From an uncultured Bacteroidales bacterium (GTDB taxonomy: Bacteria; Bacteroidota; Bacteroidia; Bacteroidales; Porphyromonadaceae), in assembly GCA_902489445.1 (NCBI GenBank), contig CABTZX010000009.1, positions 1-57,947 on the forward strand: a DNA stretch of 57,947 nt. Reading direction: 5' to 3'. The notes beneath the pieces were generated by a model. That model saw nothing but the letters and a program-made list of their open reading frames with translations. It was not told where the DNA came from and searched no databases. Shown here in pieces: positions 52,818 through 57,947 of this stretch. Both the position numbers and the translations under genes were made by a program. Numbering within the stretch: position 1 is the first letter of the stretch; each line of letters opens with the position of its first letter.

Positions 52818-54104
52818 ATGCCGTCACTACTGATACTTGCCGATCATTACCCACCGCTCTTTGCTCCGCGCGCTCTATCCATAGTGCAGCATCTGACCCG
52901 GTGCGGCTGGCAATGCCACGTTATTACCGAGGAAATTCCCGCTACGCAACTAACCGCTTCAGGACACGGAAACGTATTTGCCGATGAAGCGGACTGTTGC
53001 TCCGTAGAGCGCGTTCGGCTACGAAAACGATTCAGTAGGCAGGAAGCTATAGCGGAAGCGCTTTGGAGCGCCAAGGAACGCCGATTAGAGCAATATATCA
53101 AAGCGCACCATTCTCTGCAACAAACGGATTTAATTCTCGCTTTTTCGTACCGAAACTTCCCCTTCCGCACGGCAAGCCGTCTATCCCGTTCTTACGGAAT
53201 TCCGTGGGTAGCGGATTGTCGCGATATCATTGAGCAATACGACAATTGGAGGTTTGCGCCCAATCTGCCCGAACATTTATCAACAATAAAGCAATGGGCG
53301 CTGCAACAAGCGGGGCGTTATCTGATCCGCAAACGCAATAAGTGGCTAAAAAGTGCCGCACGGGTGGTCACCGTTTCGCCTTGGCACAAACAACAATTAG
53401 AACCAATTTTGGGGGCGGAACGCACATTTTGCCTCTACAACGGCTTCGATAGCGCTCTTTTCATCCCTAAGCCGATTGCAACGGAGCAGTTTCACATTGT
53501 CTACACAGGACGGATTATGAGCCTCGGAATGCGTGATCCGTCGCTACTTTTCGAAGCTCTTTCGGCGCCGGAACTACAGGAACCGGTGAAAAACGGACAA
53601 ATAATAGTGGATTGGTATACCGACGAGCATTCAAAGGCATTACTCGCCACCATGCTACGTAACTATCCGGAGCGCGTCCGCAATGCTCAAAAAATGCATC
53701 AAACGGTGCCTTTCCGTCAAGTTCCGGAGATTTTGAACCGAGCATCCGTAATCCTTCTTTTGGGCAACAAGGAGCAGCCACAAGGTCCACACGGAATTGT
53801 ATCCACAAAGCTCTTTGAGGCGCTCGCAATGGAAAAGCCCATTTTGTACGTACGTAGCGACGAAGCGGTTGCCGCCTCGCTACTGCAACGCGCCGGAACC
53901 GGATTAGCCGCCGTAAACAGCGCCGAGGTGATTCACTTTCTCCGTACAAAATTTGCCTGTTGGCAGAAAAATAGCTATAATTGCACCGCCAAAGCAGAAG
54001 AAACCTTTGTTCGGAGCTTCCGAAGGGACGCTGTAGCCGAGCAATATAGGCTTCTTTTGGAGGGTGTAATGGAACAAAAAGATACCAAACAACGCAATGG
54101 GTGA
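52818..54104 (+). CDS. Glycosyltransferase, GT4-like
   Basis: A 428-residue GT-B enzyme. The N-terminal LLILADHYPPLFAPRALSIVQHLTRCGW, the central VVTVSPWHKQQLEPILG, and the donor-site IVYTGRIM and KLFEALAMEKPILYVRSDE fit the GT4 family. Between 300 and 360 the usual E-x7-E arrangement is present in part (KLFEALAMEKP). It follows the deacetylase after 3 nt and overlaps the DAHP synthase gene by 8 bp. Sugar donor unknown; with the neighbours it probably completes a small surface-glycan module. Confidence 0.78.
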   Translation: MPSLLILADHYPPLFAPRALSIVQHLTRCGWQCHVITEEIPATQLTASGHGNVFADEADCCSVERVRLRKRFSRQEAIAEALWSAKERRLEQYIKAHHSLQQTDLILAFSYRNFPFRTASRLSRSYGIPWVADCRDIIEQYDNWRFAPNLPEHLSTIKQWALQQAGRYLIRKRNKWLKSAARVVTVSPWHKQQLEPILGAERTFCLYNGFDSALFIPKPIATEQFHIVYTGRIMSLGMRDPSLLFEALSAPELQEPVKNGQIIVDWYTDEHSKALLATMLRNYPERVRNAQKMHQTVPFRQVPEILNRASVILLLGNKEQPQGPHGIVSTKLFEALAMEKPILYVRSDEAVAASLLQRAGTGLAAVNSAEVIHFLRTKFACWQKNSYNCTAKAEETFVRSFRRDAVAEQYRLLLEGVMEQKDTKQRNG

Positions 54105-55197
54105 GCAACCTGACCCTCTCCCGGAGGAGAATGAGTCAAGGCGTCTTAAAGTGATCGCCGGTCCGTGTAGCGCAGAAAGCTTAGATCAGCTGGTTGCTAC
54201 CGCAAGTGCTCTTAAGGAGCTCCCTATAACCTATTTCCGGGCAGGATTATGGAAGCCGCGCTCGCGTCCCAATTCGTTTTGTGGCGTGGGGGCTAAGGGC
54301 TTGCCGTGGCTATGCTCCGTACGGGAACAATTCGGCTTTCGCATTCTGACGGAAGTAGCACGGCCGCAACATGCCGAAGCGGCGTTGCGAGCGGGCGTAG
54401 ATGCCTTATGGTTAGGAGCCAGATGCGTTTCCGATCCTTTTTCCGTTGACGAGTTGGCACAAGCACTCAAGGGCGTTTCCATACCTATATTCGTAAAAAA
54501 CCCCATCGCACCGGATTGTTCGCTGTGGGTAGGTGCAATTGAGCGACTTATGAATGCCGGAGTGCGCCACATCAGTGCTGTATTTAGGGGCTACAATACC
54601 TATTTTACCGCGATGGGAAGCTTTCGTAACACGCCGCTATGGAGTGAGGCTTTCGCACTGAGAAAGCACTTTCCCTCCATACCGCTTATTTGCGATCCCA
54701 GCCATATTGCGGGCAAACGGAAAAACGTTATTCCTATGGCGCGATTGGCGGCTGCCTTGGGATTTGACGGATTAATGATCGAAACGCATATTCATCCCGA
54801 TCAAGCGCTCAGCGATAGCGAGCAACAGCTCACGCCATCGGAACTGGCTGATCTGCTCCAATCGTTGCCCTCACCGGCGGAATCCCCCTCGTTGGAGGCG
54901 ATGCGCTATGCCTTGGAAGAAAATGACCTAGCTCTGCTTGCCATTCTTGCCGAAAGATACCGATTAGTAGAACGCATCGGCGGTGTGAAGCAGGCTAACG
55001 AAATACCGGTTATTCAGCCGGAACAATACGATAAAAAAATCGCCATTCTCCTTAATACGGCGCGGCGCGAAGGGCTAAACAGCGCCTTCGTTTCCGAATT
55101 ATTTAACCTAATCCATGCCGAATCGGTTCGCCTTCAGGAAGAACTTCGTTCGCAGGAACCACAAAAGCAAAACAATCATTCAACTAATGACCAATAA
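54097..55197 (+). CDS. Bifunctional 3-deoxy-7-phosphoheptulonate synthase / chorismate mutase
   Basis: A 366-residue fusion. The N-terminal part is a DAHP synthase of the KDPG-aldolase-like type: VIAGPCSAES, FRAGLWKPRSRPNSFCGVG, WLGARCVSDPF, FVKNPIAPD and LICDPSHIAGKR. From about residue 268 a chorismate mutase of AroQ type follows (AMRYALEENDLALLAILAERY, then VERIGGVKQAN). The fusion is known in Bacteroidota and probably lets the mutase domain regulate the first step of aromatic biosynthesis. The start overlaps the GT4 gene by 8 bp and the end overlaps the next gene by 11 bp. Confidence 0.9.
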   Translation: MGEQPDPLPEENESRRLKVIAGPCSAESLDQLVATASALKELPITYFRAGLWKPRSRPNSFCGVGAKGLPWLCSVREQFGFRILTEVARPQHAEAALRAGVDALWLGARCVSDPFSVDELAQALKGVSIPIFVKNPIAPDCSLWVGAIERLMNAGVRHISAVFRGYNTYFTAMGSFRNTPLWSEAFALRKHFPSIPLICDPSHIAGKRKNVIPMARLAAALGFDGLMIETHIHPDQALSDSEQQLTPSELADLLQSLPSPAESPSLEAMRYALEENDLALLAILAERYRLVERIGGVKQANEIPVIQPEQYDKKIAILLNTARREGLNSAFVSELFNLIHAESVRLQEELRSQEPQKQNNHSTNDQ

Positions 55198-55567
55198 AGC
55201 AATTATCAGTATTGGCAGCAATAAGGATCGAACTGAAAATATCGATCACGTGCTTCGCATTCTGCAAGCACACTACCCCGGTGCACGATTTTCTACTCCG
55301 GAAATGACCGATGCCATCGATCTTCCCGAGGGAAGCAAGCCTTTCCTCAATTTGGTAGCCATGATTCCCACTTTGGAGGAAAAAGAGGAATTCATCGATT
55401 TTCTCAAGGAAACCGAAGAGGAACTGGGACGCGATCCCGATGACGAAGAAGAAGGGATTATACCTATGGACCTCGATCTAATCGAATGGAACGAGGAAGT
55501 AGTAAAACCGTCCGATTTGGTGCGTGCCTTCGTTATATCCGGTCTGGAGGAAATAGACGAACTGTAA
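55187..55567 (+). CDS. HPPK (FolK)-like protein lacking the catalytic arginines
   Basis: A 126-residue protein with FolK-like features: IISIGSNKDRTENI at the start (GSN), FLNLVAMIPT in the middle and ELGRDPDDEEEGIIPMDLDLI where FolK has LGRxRxxRWxPRxIDLDI. The arginines that grip the pyrophosphate are replaced by acidic residues (DPDDEEEG), so normal 6-hydroxymethyl-dihydropterin pyrophosphokinase activity is doubtful. It may be a divergent enzyme or a non-catalytic relative. I start at 55187, inside the end of the DAHP synthase gene (11 bp overlap). The rsh gene follows after 9 nt. Confidence 0.6.
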   Translation: MTNKAIISIGSNKDRTENIDHVLRILQAHYPGARFSTPEMTDAIDLPEGSKPFLNLVAMIPTLEEKEEFIDFLKETEEELGRDPDDEEEGIIPMDLDLIEWNEEVVKPSDLVRAFVISGLEEIDEL

Positions 55568-55576
55568 CCACTCGCT

Positions 55577-57745
55577 ATGGGCGATTCACTGCAGGATAAC
55601 GCGCGAAACAGGCTTCTCGAGATAACCCGTCAGCTTTTTCGCAAGCTACATATCCACCCCATATTCCGCGTTTTTCGGCAAGAACTCACCAAACTCTACC
55701 CCACACCCACCGAGGAGCTACTCACTCAGCTCGAACTGGCTTCCATAGCCGTTTCCGACTTTAACCTGCAAGAGCCGTCCGTTGCTGCCGTTCTTTTGCT
55801 TCCGGCATATATGGATGGCCGCATTTCGTCCGAGCGTATTACCGTAATTGCCCCTAAGGATACCGATTTTATCGTGCACCGGCTCGCTTTGCTTACTCAA
55901 ATTGAAGCCGAAGCGCAACAGGCGGATCCGGTGCATTTGCGCGAAATGATTGTCTCCTCCGCCCGGGATATACGCGCGCTGCTCCTTATGCTGGCGGATC
56001 GCCTCTACCGGATGCGTGTTGCCAAAGAGCGTTTGGACGAAAACGCGCGCCGTACGCTTGCTGCACGCGTTCGCGATATATACGTACCTATTGCCCATAA
56101 GCTCGGCCTATATGCCGTAAAGGGCGAAATGGAGGATCTGGTCCTTAAATACATTGACCCCGAGCGTTTCTACTTCATTAAAGAGGCTCTGGGCAAAAAA
56201 AAGCATCAGCGCGACGCCTATATGGAGCGCGTTGTAGCCACACTGACGGACTTTTTCAACAAAATGCCCGTTCGCTGGCACTACACCATTAAAGCCCGTA
56301 CCAAGAGCATCTCCTCCATTCATAACAAAATGATCAAAAAGGGCACCCCTTTTGAGCAAATATACGACCTTTCCGCCCTACGTATAATCATTGACGCACC
56401 TGAAAAGGAGGAACACGAAGCGTGCTGGTATTTTTACTCTATGGTGACGGAGCTGTTCGAACCCGATGTAAAGCGCCTGCGCGACTGGATTTCCAACCCA
56501 AAGAAAAACGGCTATCGATCCCTACAAATCACTGTTCTCGCCCTCGACGGTCAGTACGTTGAAGTGCAAATTCGCACTACTCTGATGGACGAAGTGGCGG
56601 AGCATGGCGTGGCGGCTCACTGGCGTTACAAGGGACTTTCGGGGCAATCCGCGCTCGACTCCCTTTTGGAGGAAATGCGCGGCGCAATTGAGGAAAATCC
56701 GTCGCAGGAGGATGCCGCACACTCACTAAGCCTCGCTCCGGCACGATCTATATATGTTTTCACCCCAAAGGGCGAGCTCAAACGCCTTCCGGGGCATGCC
56801 ACGCTGCTCGATTTTGCCTTTGCCATACACTCCAAGGTGGGAGCCAAGGCTATCGGCGGACGAATCAACGGCAAAAACGCCTCGCTCAAGGAAGAACTAC
56901 ATAGTGGCGACCGCGTGGAAATCCTCACTTCACGCAATCAATTCCCTAAGGAAGATTGGCTTCAGATCGTTGTTTCCGATAGTGCTAAGCAGAAAATACG
57001 CCGTCTGATCAGAGAAGAGCGCGAGGGCACCTTTGCCGATATCCGAGAAACGATCGATCGCCGCCTGAAAAACAGACGCTTACCCTATGACGAGAAGCTT
57101 TTTATCAAAACGTTTCAGTCTTTTGGCTACGAGTCCTACGATCTGTTCTACACCGCGTTAAGTACGGAAAAATGCGACCTCAATCATTTTCTCGATCGCT
57201 ACGACGAAGCCCTCAAGGAAAACGAGGCGCACGAGCAAAAACTGCGTGAGGAGCGCATCGCCGAAGAATCCCGTTCTATCGGCATTCGGCGCGGTGCCGG
57301 CAGTGAAGAGGGTGGCGTAATTATCGGGAAAAACCTCATCGGCATCAACTACGAACTGGCTAAATGTTGCCGACCTCAATACGGAGATGCCGTTTTCGCC
57401 TATCCGGGCCGCTCCGGAATGCGCATTCACCGCTACGATTGCCCTAATGCGCCCGATATACTGAAGCACTACCGCGACCGCGTGCTTCCAGCCCGTTGGG
57501 AAGGCTTGGAGGATAGGCGACACGGAAACCTCTATGTGGTTGCTCTGGAGAATGCCGAAACGACCGCGCGCATCCTATCCCTTGCGAAAAACACCGATGG
57601 CGTTGAACTGCTTTCCTACAACTTCCGTGCTTCGAACGGCATCCTGGAATGCGAGCTGACCCTCGGTGCCTCGGCAGCGCAGCTCAACACCCTACGCAAG
57701 AAACTCCTCTCCGTCGACGGCGTCCGCTCCGTAGACGCTCCCTAA
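55577..57745 (+). CDS. RelA/SpoT-family (p)ppGpp enzyme with a degenerate hydrolase domain
   Basis: A 722-residue Rsh protein. The N-terminal hydrolase domain lacks the HDxxED motif; the matching place reads VAAVLLLPAYMDGRISSERI, although LADRLYRMR remains. The synthetase domain keeps the G-loop-like RTKSISSIHNKMIKKG, YDLSALRIII and EVQIRT, with NGYRSLQITV in place of NGYQSLHT. TGS (VFTPKGELKRLPGHATLLDF), a zinc-finger CC region (ELAKCCRPQYGD) and a C-terminal ACT domain follow. A synthetase-only, RelA-like role in the stringent response is likely. Last gene of the recA-led run. Confidence 0.87.
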   Translation: MGDSLQDNARNRLLEITRQLFRKLHIHPIFRVFRQELTKLYPTPTEELLTQLELASIAVSDFNLQEPSVAAVLLLPAYMDGRISSERITVIAPKDTDFIVHRLALLTQIEAEAQQADPVHLREMIVSSARDIRALLLMLADRLYRMRVAKERLDENARRTLAARVRDIYVPIAHKLGLYAVKGEMEDLVLKYIDPERFYFIKEALGKKKHQRDAYMERVVATLTDFFNKMPVRWHYTIKARTKSISSIHNKMIKKGTPFEQIYDLSALRIIIDAPEKEEHEACWYFYSMVTELFEPDVKRLRDWISNPKKNGYRSLQITVLALDGQYVEVQIRTTLMDEVAEHGVAAHWRYKGLSGQSALDSLLEEMRGAIEENPSQEDAAHSLSLAPARSIYVFTPKGELKRLPGHATLLDFAFAIHSKVGAKAIGGRINGKNASLKEELHSGDRVEILTSRNQFPKEDWLQIVVSDSAKQKIRRLIREEREGTFADIRETIDRRLKNRRLPYDEKLFIKTFQSFGYESYDLFYTALSTEKCDLNHFLDRYDEALKENEAHEQKLREERIAEESRSIGIRRGAGSEEGGVIIGKNLIGINYELAKCCRPQYGDAVFAYPGRSGMRIHRYDCPNAPDILKHYRDRVLPARWEGLEDRRHGNLYVVALENAETTARILSLAKNTDGVELLSYNFRASNGILECELTLGASAAQLNTLRKKLLSVDGVRSVDAP

Positions 57746-57768
57746 CCCATCCCCACCCCCTCACCTGT

Positions 57769-57856
57769 AGGTATATACCTCTCAAGTGAAACCTATATAC
57801 CTTTCGTCCGATACTTATATACCTATTATCCGAAACCTATATACCTTTTGTGTAGT
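57769..57856. repeat. Array A5: four 22-bp units after the rsh gene
   Basis: Units start at 57769, 57791, 57813 and 57835. They read AGGTATATACCTCTC, ACCTATATACCTTTC, ACTTATATACCTATT and ACCTATATACCTTTTG, mixing the two arms of the palindromic core. It lies 23 nt past the rsh stop. Confidence 0.9.
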
Positions 57857-57908
57857 GCAGTTAGTACTGCTGTTGAACCATGGCTTTGCTGTTGTGGAGA
57901 AGCCATCA

Positions 57909-57947
57909 GAACTAATCGGAATTAATCGGAACCAATCAGAGCCAATC
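57909..57947. repeat. Decamer array D2, cut by the window edge
   Basis: Units GAACTAATCG, GAATTAATCG, GAACCAATCA and GAGCCAATC run to the end of the window. They belong to the same family as 241-290. The array extends beyond the sequence provided. Confidence 0.85.

Overview
The window looks like chromosomal DNA of a Bacteroidota bacterium, most likely the Porphyromonas/Bacteroidales branch. The reasons are: many TAnnTTTG -7 promoter boxes with few Shine-Dalgarno sites; a lipidated TamA (TamL) next to TamB; a secreted BspA-like LRR protein with a C-terminal tail resembling a type IX secretion signal; an S46 dipeptidyl-peptidase of the DPP7 type; a fused DAHP synthase/chorismate mutase; and a flavodoxin-DUF2023 pair. 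Species cannot be fixed from the sequence alone.

Layout. 1-525: tail of an unknown gene, a truncated secreted-protein start running into a decamer repeat array, then a promoter. 525-9209: dacB facing tamL and tamB. 9210-15219: a repeat-bearing gap, then an operon of a SWIM protein with a decayed helicase-like region, three tandem GT2 glycosyltransferases and an EpsG-like polymerase; a fourth GT2 faces it. 16096-18108: split ThrE exporter plus a DUF6064-like membrane protein. 18462-24516: lysE-type exporter, then tdh-mmcQ-birA-trmH and glnS-dedA, all on the minus strand. 24784-25759: flavodoxin and DUF2023. 25952-26600: three tRNA genes (Leu-CAA, Gly-GCC, CAU). 26743-31483: membrane-anchored exonuclease, UshA-like lipoprotein, metG. 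31820-35112: aspA, then DUF3109-lrgA-lrgB. 35113-36810: a scarred 1.7-kb segment ending in a second copy of the lrgB 3' end. 36867-38645: two small hypothetical genes and nfo. 38970-46266: LRR protein, DPP7 with a cysteine-rich tail, DUF389, flippase. 46469-48488: C_GCAxxG protein and acyl-CoA synthetase. 48825-49157: PAS protein. 49364-57745: a tightly packed seven-gene unit from recA through glycan genes and aroG-CM to a RelA/SpoT enzyme.

The most unusual signal is non-coding. At least six intergenic arrays consist of exactly four 22-bp units (88 bp), in two unrelated sequence families with dyad symmetry, and a seventh, weaker array has the same geometry. A two-unit version supplies the probable flavodoxin promoter. 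A second class uses 10-bp units, lies at both window ends and after lrgB, and in two cases stops just upstream of a TAnnTTTG box. Units of 10 and 22 bp are about one and two helical turns, so these may be protein-binding or promoter-like arrays rather than neutral repeats.

Together the genes cover envelope biogenesis (TamL/TamB, PBP4, LrgAB), surface glycan synthesis (four GT2, EpsG, GT4, deacetylase-like, flippase), peptide and amino-acid use (DPP7, AspA, Tdh, ThrE, LysE) and core information functions (MetG, GlnS, RecA, Nfo, Rsh). No phage, transposase or CRISPR locus was seen.
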